Positions 27,364-37,588 of a DNA stretch of 64,000 nt are shown here, in pieces. This DNA comes from Enterobacter asburiae (lineage in GTDB: Bacteria; Pseudomonadota; Gammaproteobacteria; Enterobacterales; Enterobacteriaceae). The position numbers were made by a program, and so were the translations under genes. The stretch is from the NCBI RefSeq assembly GCF_008080435.1, contig NZ_VRKN01000002.1, forward strand, positions 248,001 through 312,000, in the 5' to 3' direction. Within the stretch, counting starts at the first letter, position 1, and each line of letters starts with the position of its first letter. The notes under the pieces are model-generated. The model was not told the DNA's origin. It saw only the letters and a list, made by a program, of their open reading frames with translations, and did no database searches.

Positions 27364-27615
27364 AACAGCCTCCGTGGCCTTGAATTGAATGAGCAGGTGG
27401 CTCGCACCTGAATTCCAGTGGCGGCGATGTTAAGAAATCACGGTGATTGTTACTGTGAATCAACGCACAGATTGTTACAGAAATATGACAAAATGCGCAA
27501 AATGGCGCATGAAATCACGTTTCACTTTCGAATTTTGCGCGTTTGTGTTCGAAATCAAACAAACCACACTATTGATATGGCTAAATGATAAAAAAACGAA
27601 CATAGAGGATAAACA
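27364..27615. promoter_or_regulatory. Divergent glpT/glpA control region
   Basis: The 252-bp gap holds a CRP-like site at 27454-27469 (TGTGA-ATCAAC-GCACA). GlpR-like half sites are seen at 27541-27560 (GTTTGTGTTCGAAATCAAAC) and close to glpA at about 27593-27604 (AAACGAACATAG); the known operator has TGTTCG/CGAACA halves. This fits catabolite activation and GlpR repression of both operons as in E. coli. Individual sites are judged by eye. Confidence 0.6.
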
Positions 27616-29244
27616 ATGACCCTTCACGATCCTCGCTACAGCGATGTGATAATCATTGGTGGTGGCGCAACCGGCGCCGGGATAGCACGTGATTGCGCCC
27701 TTCGCGGCTTAAGCGTCACGCTTCTGGAGCGCCACGATATCGCCACGGGCGCAACCGGGCGTAATCACGGCCTGCTGCACAGCGGCGCGCGCTATGCGGT
27801 GACTGACGGTGAATCCGCTCGCGAATGTATTGCTGAAAACCAGATCCTCAAGCGTATCGCTCGTCACTGCATTGAGCCAACCGACGGTCTCTTTATTACC
27901 CTTCCCGAAGATGACCTTGCCTTTCAGGACACCTTTATCACCGCCTGCAATGCTGCGGGCATTCAGGCTGAGGCCATGGACCCGGCGCTGGCGCGGCGGC
28001 TTGAACCGTCGGTTAACCCGGCGCTTATCGGCGCGGTGAAAGTACCTGACGGTACCGTCGATCCCTTCCGCCTGACCGCCGCCAATATGCTGGACGCTCG
28101 CGAGCATGGCGCGCGCATCCTGACCGGGCACGAAGTGACCGGGCTTATCCGCGAAGGTCATCGCATCTGCGGCGTGCGGGTGTTTGACACGCAATATAAC
28201 GAACACAGCGAGCTGTATGCCGCCGTAGTGGTCAACGCAGCGGGGATCTGGGGGCAACGCATCGCGGAATACGCGGACCTGTCGGTGCGCATGTTCCCGG
28301 CGAAAGGCTCACTGCTGATCCTCGATCACCGCATCAATAACCATGTAATCAACCGCTGCCGCAAGCCCTCTGACGCCGATATCCTCGTCCCGGGTGACAC
28401 CATTTCGTTAATCGGTACCACCTCAACCCACGTGGACTACAGCGAGATTGACTACAACCGCGTGACCGCCGAAGAGGTCGACATCCTGCTGCGCGAAGGG
28501 GAAAAACTGGCCCCGGTGATGGCGCAGACGCGTATTCTGCGCGCCTACGCGGGCGTGCGTCCGCTGGTCGCCAGCGACAACGACCCGAGCGGACGTAACG
28601 TTAGCCGGGGCATCGTGCTGCTCGATCACGCTGAGCGCGACGGCATGGACGGGTTTATCACTATCACCGGCGGCAAGCTGATGACCTACCGCCTGATGGC
28701 CGAGTGGGCGACCGATGCCGTCTGCCGCAAGCTGGGCAATACCGAACGGTGCGTGACGGCAGAACAAGCCCTGCCCGGCTCGCGTCAGTCCACCGAAAAA
28801 ACGCTGCAAAAAATTATCTCCCTGCCCGCACCGCTGCGCGGGTCCGCTATTTACCGTCACGGCGACAGAACGCCACAGTGGCTCGGTGAAGGACGACTGA
28901 GCCGCAGCCTGGTGTGCGAGTGCGAAGCCGTCACCGCCGGTGAGGTGAAGTACGCGGTGGAGAGCCTGACGGTCACTAGCCTGCTCGATCTTCGCCGCCG
29001 CACCCGCGTCGGAATGGGCACCTGTCAGGGCGAACTGTGCGCCTGTCGTGCCGCCGGACTGTTGCAGCGTTTTCACACCACCACCGCCACCCAGTCGCTC
29101 GATCAGCTCAGCGCGTTTTTAAACGAGCGCTGGAAAGGCATTCAGCCCGTCGCCTGGGGCGATGCCCTGCGCGAAAGCGAATTTACCCGCTGGGTCTATC
29201 AGGGGCTTTGCGGTCTTGAGAAGGAGCAACGCGATGAAATTTGA
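27616..29244 (+). CDS. glpA: Anaerobic glycerol-3-phosphate dehydrogenase subunit A
   Basis: GlpA is the FAD-containing catalytic subunit of the anaerobic glycerol-3-phosphate dehydrogenase, which oxidises G3P to dihydroxyacetone phosphate and feeds menaquinone. The 542-aa protein starts with the FAD motif [15 protein letters not shown], continues with the DAO fold, and ends with a BFD-like [2Fe-2S] domain carrying cysteines in VCECE and [11 protein letters not shown]. glpB overlaps its end by 11 bp. Substrate comes from the adjacent GlpT/GlpQ pair. Confidence 0.97.
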   Translation: MTLHDPRYSDVIIIGGGATGAGIARDCALRGLSVTLLERHDIATGATGRNHGLLHSGARYAVTDGESARECIAENQILKRIARHCIEPTDGLFITLPEDDLAFQDTFITACNAAGIQAEAMDPALARRLEPSVNPALIGAVKVPDGTVDPFRLTAANMLDAREHGARILTGHEVTGLIREGHRICGVRVFDTQYNEHSELYAAVVVNAAGIWGQRIAEYADLSVRMFPAKGSLLILDHRINNHVINRCRKPSDADILVPGDTISLIGTTSTHVDYSEIDYNRVTAEEVDILLREGEKLAPVMAQTRILRAYAGVRPLVASDNDPSGRNVSRGIVLLDHAERDGMDGFITITGGKLMTYRLMAEWATDAVCRKLGNTERCVTAEQALPGSRQSTEKTLQKIISLPAPLRGSAIYRHGDRTPQWLGEGRLSRSLVCECEAVTAGEVKYAVESLTVTSLLDLRRRTRVGMGTCQGELCACRAAGLLQRFHTTTATQSLDQLSAFLNERWKGIQPVAWGDALRESEFTRWVYQGLCGLEKEQRDEI

Positions 29245-30451
29245 TACCGTAATCGTCGGTGGCGGCCTGGCAGGCTTGCTCTGCGGCATCAAACTCACGA
29301 AGCAGGGGCTTCGCTGCGCCATTATCACCCGGGGCCAGAGCGCCCTGCACTTCTCGTCGGGCTCGCTGGATCTGGTGGACGAAGCATACCGCGATAAGCT
29401 GCCGCCGGAGCACCCGTATCACCTGATTGGCGCGCAGCATATTGACCGCTTTGCGCTGGAAACCGAAGCGCTGCTGGCGGACTGCGGCGCACGTCTGAAG
29501 GGGAGCGCCCGGCTCAATCACCAGCGCGTCACGCCGCTCGGCACCTTACGCTCTGCCTGGCTCAGCCCGGAGGAGGTGCCCATTGCTCCTTTCAATGCCG
29601 CGCGCGTGCGGGTCGTGGGTATTAGCGGCTTTCTGGATTTTCAGCCCCATCTCGCGGCGGCGTCACTCTGTCGCCAGGGGGTTAACGCCGAAACGGCAGA
29701 GATAGAGCTGCCAGAGCTTGATGTCCTGCGCGATAACCCGAGCGAGTTTCGCGCGGTGAATATCGCCCGTTTTCTGGATAACGAGGACAAATGGCCGCTG
29801 CTGTATGACGCGCTCAGGCCGCTCAGCGACGGCTGTGACGCCCTGCTGATGCCCGCCTGCTTTGGTTTACGCGACAACCGGCTCTGGCGCTGGCTCTCGG
29901 ATCGTCTGCCCTGCTCGCTCGGCCTGCTGCCCACGCTGCCCCCTTCCGTACCCGGCATTCGCCTGCATACCCAGCTCCAGCGCCAGTTTGTCGCGCAGGG
30001 GGGCGTGTGGATGGCGGGTGATGAGGTGAAAAAAATCACCCTGACCGACGGCGCGGTGAGCGAAATCTGGACGCGCAACCACGACGATATTCCGCTTCGC
30101 GCCCGCTATACGGTGCTGGCAAGCGGCAGCTTCTTCAGCAACGGGCTACTGAGCAGCCGGGAGGGCATCCGGGAAGCCATTATGGGGCTGGATGTTCGCC
30201 AGCGTGCCTCCCGCGCGGACTGGTATCAGAGTGATTTCTTCTCGCCGCAGCCCTGGCAGCAGTTCGGCGTGATTGTCGATAACCAGCTACATCCGCAACT
30301 TTCCGGTAAGCCCGTCAGAAATCTCTTTGCCATCGGCTCGCTGCTGGGCGGTTACGATCCCATTGCCCAGGGATGCGGTGGCGGGGTCTGCGCCGTCACG
30401 GCGCTGTATGTGGCAGAGCAGATTAGCCAGCGCACGGAGGCTGAACAATGA
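29234..30451 (+). CDS. glpB: Anaerobic glycerol-3-phosphate dehydrogenase subunit B
   Basis: GlpB is the second flavoprotein subunit of the GlpABC complex. From ATG 29234, preceded by AAGGAG, the product is 405 aa (E. coli about 419). It begins [19 protein letters not shown], a clear nucleotide-binding fold, and ends with a second flavin segment ([22 protein letters not shown]). It overlaps glpA by 11 bp and glpC by 4 bp, indicating coupled translation of the three subunits. An ATG in the same frame further upstream, at 29162 inside glpA, is not supported. Confidence 0.95.
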   Translation: MKFDTVIVGGGLAGLLCGIKLTKQGLRCAIITRGQSALHFSSGSLDLVDEAYRDKLPPEHPYHLIGAQHIDRFALETEALLADCGARLKGSARLNHQRVTPLGTLRSAWLSPEEVPIAPFNAARVRVVGISGFLDFQPHLAAASLCRQGVNAETAEIELPELDVLRDNPSEFRAVNIARFLDNEDKWPLLYDALRPLSDGCDALLMPACFGLRDNRLWRWLSDRLPCSLGLLPTLPPSVPGIRLHTQLQRQFVAQGGVWMAGDEVKKITLTDGAVSEIWTRNHDDIPLRARYTVLASGSFFSNGLLSSREGIREAIMGLDVRQRASRADWYQSDFFSPQPWQQFGVIVDNQLHPQLSGKPVRNLFAIGSLLGGYDPIAQGCGGGVCAVTALYVAEQISQRTEAEQ

Positions 30452-31638
30452 ACGACACCCGTTTTGAAAGCTGCATTAAATGTACGGTGTGTACCACCGT
30501 CTGCCCGGTAAGCGGCGTGAACCCACGCTATCCCGGGCCAAAGCAGGCCGGACCTGACGGCGAGCGTCTGCGTCTGAAGGACGGCAAGCTGTACGACGAG
30601 GCGCTGAAATACTGCATTAACTGCAAACGCTGCGAAGTCGCCTGCCCGTCAGATGTTAAAATCGGCGATATCATCCAGCGCGCCCGCGCGCGCTACAGCA
30701 CGCAAAAGCCGACGCTACGGGACGCAATTCTGAGCCATACCGATCTGATGGGTAGCGTCTCTACACCATTTGCCCCGCTGGTGAATGCCGCGACCTCGCT
30801 CAAACCGGTGCGCCAGCTGCTGGATGCCACGCTGAAGATAGACCATCACCGCAGCCTGCCAAAATATTCTCACGGTACCTTCCGTCGCTGGTACAAATCC
30901 GTTGCGGCGCAACAGGCGCAGTACGCCGATCAGGTGGCCTTTTTCCACGGCTGCTATGTGAACTACAACCACCCGCAGCTGGGCAAAGATCTGCTGAAAG
31001 TGCTGAACGCCATGGGAACGGGCGTTCAGTTACTGAACAAGGAGAAGTGCTGCGGCGTACCGCTGATCGCCAACGGGTTTACCGATAAAGCGCGCAAGCA
31101 GGCTCAAAACAATGTCACCTCCCTGCGCGAAGCAATTGTCGATAAAGGTATTCCGGTGCTGGCGACCTCCTCCACCTGTACCTTCACCCTGCGCGATGAG
31201 TACCCGCATCTGCTGGACGTGGATAATACCGGCCTGCGCGAGCACATTGAGCTGGCGACACGCTTCCTGTGGCGCAAGCTCGATAGCGGGCAAACGTTGC
31301 CGCTGGGGACATTACCGCTGAAAGTGGTCTATCACACGCCGTGTCATATGGAGAAGATGGGCTGGTCGCTCTATACGCTTGAGCTGCTGCGGTTAATTCC
31401 AGGCCTGGAGCTAACGGTGCTGGATTCGCGCTGCTGCGGGATTGCGGGAACCTACGGCTTTAAACGTGAAAACTACGAAACGTCACAGGCGATTGGCGCC
31501 CCGCTGTTCCGCCAGATTGAAGAGAGCGGCGCGGATATCGTGGTAACGGACTGCGAAACCTGCAAGTGGCAGATTGAGATGTCCACCAGCAAACGCTGCG
31601 AACATCCGATTACCCTGCTGGCGAAGGCGCTGGGCTGA
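30448..31638 (+). CDS. glpC: Anaerobic glycerol-3-phosphate dehydrogenase subunit C
   Basis: GlpC is the iron-sulfur subunit that anchors GlpAB to the membrane and passes electrons to menaquinone. The 396-aa protein has two ferredoxin-type [4Fe-4S] motifs near the N-terminus ([12 protein letters not shown] and [12 protein letters not shown]) and two CCG (heterodisulfide-reductase-like) domains, seen at EKCCGVP and SRCCGIAG. The ATG overlaps the glpB stop (ATGA). A strong hairpin terminator follows the stop codon. Confidence 0.97.
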   Translation: MNDTRFESCIKCTVCTTVCPVSGVNPRYPGPKQAGPDGERLRLKDGKLYDEALKYCINCKRCEVACPSDVKIGDIIQRARARYSTQKPTLRDAILSHTDLMGSVSTPFAPLVNAATSLKPVRQLLDATLKIDHHRSLPKYSHGTFRRWYKSVAAQQAQYADQVAFFHGCYVNYNHPQLGKDLLKVLNAMGTGVQLLNKEKCCGVPLIANGFTDKARKQAQNNVTSLREAIVDKGIPVLATSSTCTFTLRDEYPHLLDVDNTGLREHIELATRFLWRKLDSGQTLPLGTLPLKVVYHTPCHMEKMGWSLYTLELLRLIPGLELTVLDSRCCGIAGTYGFKRENYETSQAIGAPLFRQIEESGADIVVTDCETCKWQIEMSTSKRCEHPITLLAKALG

Positions 31639-31641
31639 ACA

Positions 31642-31674
31642 GTGCCGGGGCGAAAGGCCCCGGCACAGGTTTTA
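31642..31674 (+). terminator. Intrinsic terminator of glpABC
   Basis: A perfect 10-bp stem, GTGCCGGGGC/GCCCCGGCAC with loop GAAAG, is followed by AGGTTTT. It lies 3 bp after the glpC stop; the T-run contains the stop codon of convergent yfaY. Confidence 0.85.
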
Positions 31675-32871
31675 CTCAACGAACAGCGACTCGACAACGT
31701 TAATCCAGCCGTGCTCGCTGGCCACCTCTTTGCCATTCAGCCAGCGACGCAGCATGTTCAGCGCCATCATGGCGCAAACCTCCTGACGCACCGCCAGGCT
31801 GTACCGGGTGATGCTCATTTTGACCCGCAGGGCCCAGGTGCCTTCCGGCGTCGCCAGCGCAAAGTTAAGGTATTCCTCGTCCAGCCCGCCGACAAACAAC
31901 GCCAGGCCGGCAAAATGCTTCACCCTTCTCTCGGAAGCCCAGCGGGCGGTTTGCGCCAGGGTCTCCTGCTGGAACGGCACCACTTCGCTGGCCAGCAGCG
32001 GCGCGTTGACGCGCGACAGCTGCAGCGCCAGCAGGCCACCGGTGAACTGCTCGCTTAAGGTCACGCTCAGCTGGCGCGACTGCAGATGCGTCGCAATCTG
32101 CGCGGGCAACCCTTCCGTCCCTTCAAAGATCAGGTTTTCACCCGCCACGCGCTGCACCTCGGGCCACAAGGCCAGCATCGCCTCTTTCTGCTCGGCCGGG
32201 CCTGTCAGCTTAAGCTCAATGATCGGCATGGAGGAGCGATAGCCCATGGAGACGCCCGGCGGTAGCGGGAGAGGGTCAAGGCTCTGGGCCAGATCGCTTT
32301 CAGAGCGGCCAAAGGTGGTCAAACGCAGGCACAGCGGCGGTTCAGGCAGGGTAAAACGATCGCGAAGGCGCGGCAGGATCTGCTGCTCAACCATCACTTT
32401 AAATTCTGAGGGCACGCCCGGCGTAAAGAACATCAGGCAGCGGTTCAGCTGCATGGCAAACCCGCACGCGGTACCGACCGGATTATCGACCAGTTCAGCG
32501 CTGGCGGGAATTTCAGCCTGTTTGCGGTTGCTGGGGGCCATGACGCGGCCACGTTCGGAGAAAAAGCGCTCCATCTGCGAAAGCCACGCCTCATGCAGCA
32601 CCAGCCCTTCGCCTTTTGCGGTCGCGGCGGCCAGCGCGCTGAGATCGTCACCGGTGGGGCCGAGTCCGCCATTCACAATCAGCACGTCGCAGTGTTCACT
32701 GCGTTCACGCAGAATAGCGACCAGTGACTCAAGATTGTCGCCCACGGTATTGCGGCGCGTTAACGGTAATCCTTGCTCAAAGAAAAGATCGGCAAGCCAG
32801 GCAGCATTGGTATCAATAATTTGTCCATGCAGCACTTCGTCGCCGGTGGATAACATCTCCACGTTAATCAT
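31672..32871 (-). CDS. yfaY: CinA-like protein YfaY
   Basis: YfaY belongs to the CinA family: an N-terminal MoCF/COG1058 domain (about 1-170; NGGLGPTGDDLSAL at 67-80) and a C-terminal PncC-like domain (about 255-399). Active PncC enzymes deamidate nicotinamide mononucleotide and have the motif E-S-C-T-G-G; here residues 274-279 read EQFTGG, so the expected serine is replaced by glutamine. The C-terminal domain is therefore probably not an NMN amidohydrolase. As I recall, E. coli YfaY (400 aa) was also reported inactive on NMN. The biological role is unknown. It converges on glpC and may share a promoter region with nothing else nearby. Confidence 0.88.
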   Translation of the reverse strand: MINVEMLSTGDEVLHGQIIDTNAAWLADLFFEQGLPLTRRNTVGDNLESLVAILRERSEHCDVLIVNGGLGPTGDDLSALAAATAKGEGLVLHEAWLSQMERFFSERGRVMAPSNRKQAEIPASAELVDNPVGTACGFAMQLNRCLMFFTPGVPSEFKVMVEQQILPRLRDRFTLPEPPLCLRLTTFGRSESDLAQSLDPLPLPPGVSMGYRSSMPIIELKLTGPAEQKEAMLALWPEVQRVAGENLIFEGTEGLPAQIATHLQSRQLSVTLSEQFTGGLLALQLSRVNAPLLASEVVPFQQETLAQTARWASERRVKHFAGLALFVGGLDEEYLNFALATPEGTWALRVKMSITRYSLAVRQEVCAMMALNMLRRWLNGKEVASEHGWINVVESLFVE

Positions 32872-32964
32872 TATGTTCTCCCGCTTATATGGTCAAAACA
32901 CTATAGCGCAAACGCGGGGTGGAGAAGAGAGAAACTGGCGCGACAGAATGCCGCACCGGAGTGA

Positions 32965-33504
32965 TTAGAAGCCTGCGCTGACGCCCACGTACGGGCCGTC
33001 GGCCAGCGCGTTGTCGCGGTTGCCGTCTTTACCGGCCAGGTTCAGATAGCGATAGCCAGCTTCGATGGTAATTGGACGCATGATGGTCCAGCGCGCACCG
33101 GCGTTGGCCTCTTCATAGCTTTCGATTCCGCTTGAGAGGGAATCCGGCGAATAGTAGTACTCACCAAACAGGCCGAAGCTGTCGCCAATTTTCCACTGCA
33201 GGCCGCCGCCCACCGCTGCCGCGTACCCTTCGTCACCGTCATTTGGGTTGGTATAGATACCTTTACCACCGACGGTAGCCAGGAACGGGCCAAGAGGAAT
33301 GTTCAGACCCAGGCCGAGGCTGGCCGCGTCGCCGTCGTCATCGTTATGCGTCCAGCCGCCGGTCATCGCCAGACCGGAAGTCTCGGTACCCATGCCAAAG
33401 CCCAGGTGGGTATAATCCTGACCCGCCGAGCCGTTAATGCTGATGGCGTTAGCCGCCGCAGATACAACCATCAGGCCGAAGCCCAGTAATGCCACTTTTT
33501 TCAT
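32965..33504 (-). CDS. yfaZ: Outer membrane protein YfaZ
   Basis: The 179-aa precursor has a signal peptide (MKKVALLGFGLMVVSAAANA) and a body of alternating hydrophobic residues and glycines, for example GLGLNIPLGPFLATVGG, ending in phenylalanine (YVGVSAGF). This is typical of a small outer-membrane beta-barrel. It matches E. coli YfaZ in size and position; the function of YfaZ is unknown. ATG 33504 is chosen because a signal peptide begins there. In E. coli nudI and the arn/pmrD genes follow towards menE; here menE comes directly after about 125 bp. Confidence 0.85.
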   Translation of the reverse strand: MKKVALLGFGLMVVSAAANAISINGSAGQDYTHLGFGMGTETSGLAMTGGWTHNDDDGDAASLGLGLNIPLGPFLATVGGKGIYTNPNDGDEGYAAAVGGGLQWKIGDSFGLFGEYYYSPDSLSSGIESYEEANAGARWTIMRPITIEAGYRYLNLAGKDGNRDNALADGPYVGVSAGF

Positions 33505-33628
33505 TGTCGTGATCCCGCACAATTATTATAAAGAAGTCCCAAAACCGCGAGATTTTAACCGGAGTCACCCGGGGATCAAGCACTCTGCGTGCGGCAGAAC
33601 GATAGATTGTAACTATTTGAAACGGCTA

Positions 33629-34996
33629 CTATCCCTTCAGCGACGCATTCACCCACTGCTGTAACGCGCGGCGCGAGACTTTAATACCGCCATTTTTGAG
33701 TTCGGTCGGCAACAGCAGCCAGCGGACGGGTTGCTCAAAACGCGCCACCTTATCCCTGATCCAGTCAGGTAAACAGGTGATATCCGTTCCCGGCTCGCAT
33801 TCCACCACCGCCACCGGACGTTGCCCAAACTCGGCGTCGTCCAGCGGGACGATAAATACCTGGTTAATCTGCGGATGGCGGGCGATAACCCGCTCAAGAC
33901 TCTCCGGCTGGATCCCTTCTCCGCCGCTAAAAAAGAGGTTGTCCATGCGGCCCAGGATCGTCAGGCGGCCGTCATGCCATTCACCGCGATCGCGGGTAGC
34001 GAACCATCCCTGCGCATTGGTCAGCGGAACTAATTCGCCGTCCCGCCAGTAGCCTGAGGCCATGCTCTGCGCCCGGATCCAGACCTCCCCGTTAACCACC
34101 TGCACCTCTCTGCCCGGCAGCGCATAGCCTACGTCCGGCTCGCCGTCCGCCGCTTTCGCGCAGACGGTAGAGGCAAACTCGGTCAGGCCGTAGCCGCAGA
34201 AAGTGCGGATACCCTGCTCGCGCGCCTGCTGCGTCAATTCAACAGGGATGGCGGCCCCGCCCAGCAGCACCGCTTTCAGTGCGACAGGCTGGTGGGTATT
34301 AAGCAGACGCCAGAGCTGGGTCGGTACCAGCGAGGCGTGGGTGCAGCCGCGCAGCGCCTGCGCCAGCGGCTGCTTTTCGCGCACGGTTAACCGCGCGCCG
34401 GCCTGCAGCCAGCGCCATAAAATCCCCTGGCCGGAAACATGAAACAGCGGCAGCGAAAGCAGCCAGTCGTCGTCTTCACCGTAGGACATCAGCGCCAGCA
34501 CGCCACGCGCGCTGGCGAGATGAGCGTCGCAGGTATGCACCGCCGCTTTCGGCAGTCCGGTGGAGCCGGAGGTCAGCGTCATGGACGCCAGCCGCGCCGG
34601 TTGCCACGCAACGCGATATTCACCCGTGCGCTCGCGCATGCGCATGCGCAGGGCAGGAAGACCGTCACAGGTACCGTCCAGCACCAGCGCAAAGCGCAGC
34701 GTCATCTGCGGGAGCAACACCTCCAGCAGCGGACGAGGCAGCTGCGGATTAACGGGAAGAATACGCGCCCCGCACTGGAGCAGCGCCAGCCACGCCAGCA
34801 GGGTTTGCGGATGATTATGGGCCAGCAGCAGCACGCCGTTGCCCTCCTCCACGCCCTGCAGGTGAAACTCTGCCGCCAGGCGGTCGACGCGGGCGCACAG
34901 CTGTTGCCAGCTGAGCACCTCGTCGTTAAGCCTCAGGGCCGGTTTATCAGCAAACTGCGCGCACCAGTGCCGCCACGGCCAGTCGGTAAAACTCAT
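33629..34996 (-). CDS. menE: O-succinylbenzoate--CoA ligase MenE
   Basis: MenE activates o-succinylbenzoate with CoA and ATP in menaquinone synthesis. The 455-aa protein is an ANL-superfamily adenylate-forming enzyme, with the P-loop motif [17 protein letters not shown], the GYGLTE motif in the middle, and the hinge/C-terminal region [16 protein letters not shown]. The ATG 34996 overlaps the menC stop by 4 bp (ATGA), so it is the last gene of the men operon. Usual length in E. coli is about 451 aa. Confidence 0.96.
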   Translation of the reverse strand: MSFTDWPWRHWCAQFADKPALRLNDEVLSWQQLCARVDRLAAEFHLQGVEEGNGVLLLAHNHPQTLLAWLALLQCGARILPVNPQLPRPLLEVLLPQMTLRFALVLDGTCDGLPALRMRMRERTGEYRVAWQPARLASMTLTSGSTGLPKAAVHTCDAHLASARGVLALMSYGEDDDWLLSLPLFHVSGQGILWRWLQAGARLTVREKQPLAQALRGCTHASLVPTQLWRLLNTHQPVALKAVLLGGAAIPVELTQQAREQGIRTFCGYGLTEFASTVCAKAADGEPDVGYALPGREVQVVNGEVWIRAQSMASGYWRDGELVPLTNAQGWFATRDRGEWHDGRLTILGRMDNLFFSGGEGIQPESLERVIARHPQINQVFIVPLDDAEFGQRPVAVVECEPGTDITCLPDWIRDKVARFEQPVRWLLLPTELKNGGIKVSRRALQQWVNASLKG

Positions 34997-35958
34997 CGCA
35001 GCGGCTCCAGCGTCGCGACGTCGAGGCACGGCAGCGCGCTGTCCGGCCACGAGCGGATAAGCTGAGCCTGCATCAGGTTCAGCGTGTCGAGGCCAGGGAT
35101 CGTATCCGGCGTTAACCAGGCGGCAATGCGCGCCAGCTGGGTTAACCCAAGGCTGGACTCAATCGACGAACTGATGACCGCCGTAAGTCCAAGCGCGTGC
35201 GCCGCCGCGACCTGCTCGCGCACCTTTGCCAGACTGCCGGTCAGCGTCGGCTTAATCACCACCGCGCTGACGCCGGGCTCGGCGACAAATTCAAAATCGT
35301 CCTCGCGCAGGCTTTCATCCCAGGCGATGGCTATCCCCGTTTCGCGGGCGAACGCGCGCGAATCGTGGCGGGTTTTGCACGGTTCTTCGAGGAAGGCAAT
35401 GCGGCTGCGGTACGCCGGGTTGACGTACTTTGCAAACTGCTGCGCCTTGAGCGGCGTCCAGGCGCGGTTAGCATCCAGACGCAGATGAAGGTCGGGGATC
35501 GCCTCCAGCAGCAGGTTGGCGACCATACCGTCGCGCACCGCTTCGTAGAGACCGACTTTAATTTTCGCCACCTTCTCGCCCGGCATGGCGGAGAGCAGCG
35601 CGAACAGCTCGTCGGGATCCCCCGTACAGAGCGGTGCCGCGCGGTAGTTAGCCTCTTCAGGCAGGCTACCGTCCAGCTCCGCCAGCGCGCAGCTGATACC
35701 AAAAGCCGCGGAAGGCACGTCCGGCAACGCCGGATCCGCGCCTTCACGCCACGCGTCCGCCCACGCCAGCAATGCTGACTGCGCGTCATCCAGCGACTCC
35801 AGACTAAAGCCCGGCAGAGGCGAAATCTCGCCCCAGCCTTCCCGCTCGTCCTGCTGCAGATGCACGAAGAAGCCGTCACGGGTTTTTAACCGCCGTTCAC
35901 GCAGCACCACGCCCGCGTCCATCGGTATCTGCCAGCGGTAAACCTGCGCGCGACGCAT
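34993..35958 (-). CDS. menC: o-Succinylbenzoate synthase MenC
   Basis: MenC dehydrates SHCHC to o-succinylbenzoate and belongs to the enolase superfamily. The 321-aa protein has the catalytic lysine K134 ([10 protein letters not shown]), metal ligands D162 (LRLDANRAW), E191 (FLEEPCK) and D214 (AWDESLRE), and the second catalytic lysine K236 ([10 protein letters not shown]). It overlaps menB by one base upstream and menE by four bases downstream. Confidence 0.96.
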   Translation of the reverse strand: MRRAQVYRWQIPMDAGVVLRERRLKTRDGFFVHLQQDEREGWGEISPLPGFSLESLDDAQSALLAWADAWREGADPALPDVPSAAFGISCALAELDGSLPEEANYRAAPLCTGDPDELFALLSAMPGEKVAKIKVGLYEAVRDGMVANLLLEAIPDLHLRLDANRAWTPLKAQQFAKYVNPAYRSRIAFLEEPCKTRHDSRAFARETGIAIAWDESLREDDFEFVAEPGVSAVVIKPTLTGSLAKVREQVAAAHALGLTAVISSSIESSLGLTQLARIAAWLTPDTIPGLDTLNLMQAQLIRSWPDSALPCLDVATLEPLR

Positions 35959-36815
35959 TACGGGTTCCGTTTGTATTTGCTGAAGTCCGGCTGGCGTTTT
36001 TCGTTAAACGCGTTGCGCCCTTCCTGACCCTCTTCGGTCATGTAGAACAGCATGGTGGCGTTGCCCGCCAGCTCCTGCAGCCCCGCCTGACCGTCACAGT
36101 CGGCGTTGAGCGCGGCCTTCAGGCAGCGCAGCGCCATCGGGCTGTTTTGCAGCATTTCACGGCACCAGCGAACGGTCTCTTTTTCGAGATCGGCAATCGG
36201 TACCACGGTATTCACCAGGCCCATGTCCAGCGCTTCCTGAGCGTTGTACTGACGGCACAGGAACCAGATTTCGCGGGCTTTTTTCTGTCCGACGATACGC
36301 GCCATGTAGGAGGCGCCCCAGCCGCCGTCGAAGGATCCCACTTTCGGGCCCGTCTGGCCGAAGATGGCGTTCTCGGCGGCAATGGTCAGATCGCACATCA
36401 TGTGCAGCACGTGACCGCCGCCAATGGAGTAGCCCGCTACCATCGCCACCACCGGTTTTGGACAGGTGCGGATCTGACGCTGGAAATCGAGGACGTTCAG
36501 GTGGTGCGTGCCTGCATCATCCTGGTATCCGCCGTAGTCGCCGCGTACTTTCTGATCGCCACCGGAGCAGAACGCTTTATCGCCTTCGCCAGTCAGGACA
36601 ATCACACCGATGTTGTCGTCGTAGCGCGCATCCGCCAGGGCCTGAATCATCTCTTTCACGGTCAGGGGACGGAAGGCGTTACGCACCTGCGGACGGTTAA
36701 TGGTGATTTTGGCAATGCCGTCGGTGGATTTGTGGTAACGAATGTCGGTGTAGCCTTCGGAGCAGTCCTGCCATTCAACCGGGGCGTAAAGCATGTGTTC
36801 ATCAGGATAGATCAT
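35958..36815 (-). CDS. menB: 1,4-Dihydroxy-2-naphthoyl-CoA synthase MenB
   Basis: MenB closes the naphthoquinone ring from succinylbenzoyl-CoA. The 285-aa protein is a crotonase-fold enzyme with the oxyanion-hole segments [11 protein letters not shown] and [20 protein letters not shown] and the C-terminal conserved [21 protein letters not shown]. Its length equals E. coli MenB. It overlaps menH (4 bp) and menC (1 bp), so it is coupled within the operon. Confidence 0.97.
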   Translation of the reverse strand: MIYPDEHMLYAPVEWQDCSEGYTDIRYHKSTDGIAKITINRPQVRNAFRPLTVKEMIQALADARYDDNIGVIVLTGEGDKAFCSGGDQKVRGDYGGYQDDAGTHHLNVLDFQRQIRTCPKPVVAMVAGYSIGGGHVLHMMCDLTIAAENAIFGQTGPKVGSFDGGWGASYMARIVGQKKAREIWFLCRQYNAQEALDMGLVNTVVPIADLEKETVRWCREMLQNSPMALRCLKAALNADCDGQAGLQELAGNATMLFYMTEEGQEGRNAFNEKRQPDFSKYKRNP

Positions 36816-37588
36816 AGAGTGTCCTTTATTCGATAACGCAGTATCTGAGCCAGACTCGCGATAACCGCATCGGGATTTTCCCGGTGTGCGTTGTGTCCGG
36901 CATTGGGAATTGCATGGCGAACGGCGTTCACTTCCGCGGCAAGGGCCGCGAACTTCTCATCCCGTTCGCCATAGAGATAGTCAAAAGAGAAATCGCGTGC
37001 GCTAAGCGCGGCACGCAAATCCGGCTGCACGGCCAGCGAGGTCGCCTCGAGCATCATCGCCAGCGTCGCGCCGTTGTTGTGGCTGCGAAGGGTAATCAGC
37101 GCATCGCGTTGGGCGTTCGTGAGAGAAGCGAACACGGGCTGTTGATACCAGTCTGTGAACACCCTCTCCAGCGGTTCGGTGCGAAAACGTGTTGCCCAGC
37201 GATGGTCAGATGCCCGCCGCGCATTTCGCGCATCGGCATCCTGCAGGCCCGGATGTCCTCCCTCCACCATCACGCCCAGCAGCCCTTTTGCCTGCTGGCA
37301 GGCATGGAACATCGCAATGCGGCCGCCGAGGGAGTACCCGATGAGCCAGAATTTCAGTATGTTGTAACTAAACAGGGTTCGGGTGAGCAACACGCTCATC
37401 TCGTCAAACCCCGTCACGCCCAGATCCCGGGATCCACCGTGACCCGGCAGATCCAGATACAGCCGGGGGTAATCGCTGAGCCCTTCACCGACCCTCTGCC
37501 ACTCGCGGCAATCTCCGGAAAACCCGTGCAAAAAGACCAGCCAGGGATAGCCTGGTTTTCCGGCCTGCTGCACGCCAGAGAGGATCAC
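36812..37588 (-). CDS. menH: SHCHC synthase MenH
   Basis: MenH removes pyruvate from SEPHCHC to give SHCHC in menaquinone synthesis. The 258-aa product is an alpha/beta-hydrolase with [10 protein letters not shown] near the start, the nucleophile elbow GYSLGG (Ser) and the histidine in [12 protein letters not shown]. The start codon is GTG (37586-37588), which overlaps the menD stop as GTGA. E. coli MenH is 252 aa; the extra residues are at the C-terminus. Confidence 0.95.
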   Translation of the reverse strand: MILSGVQQAGKPGYPWLVFLHGFSGDCREWQRVGEGLSDYPRLYLDLPGHGGSRDLGVTGFDEMSVLLTRTLFSYNILKFWLIGYSLGGRIAMFHACQQAKGLLGVMVEGGHPGLQDADARNARRASDHRWATRFRTEPLERVFTDWYQQPVFASLTNAQRDALITLRSHNNGATLAMMLEATSLAVQPDLRAALSARDFSFDYLYGERDEKFAALAAEVNAVRHAIPNAGHNAHRENPDAVIASLAQILRYRIKDTL

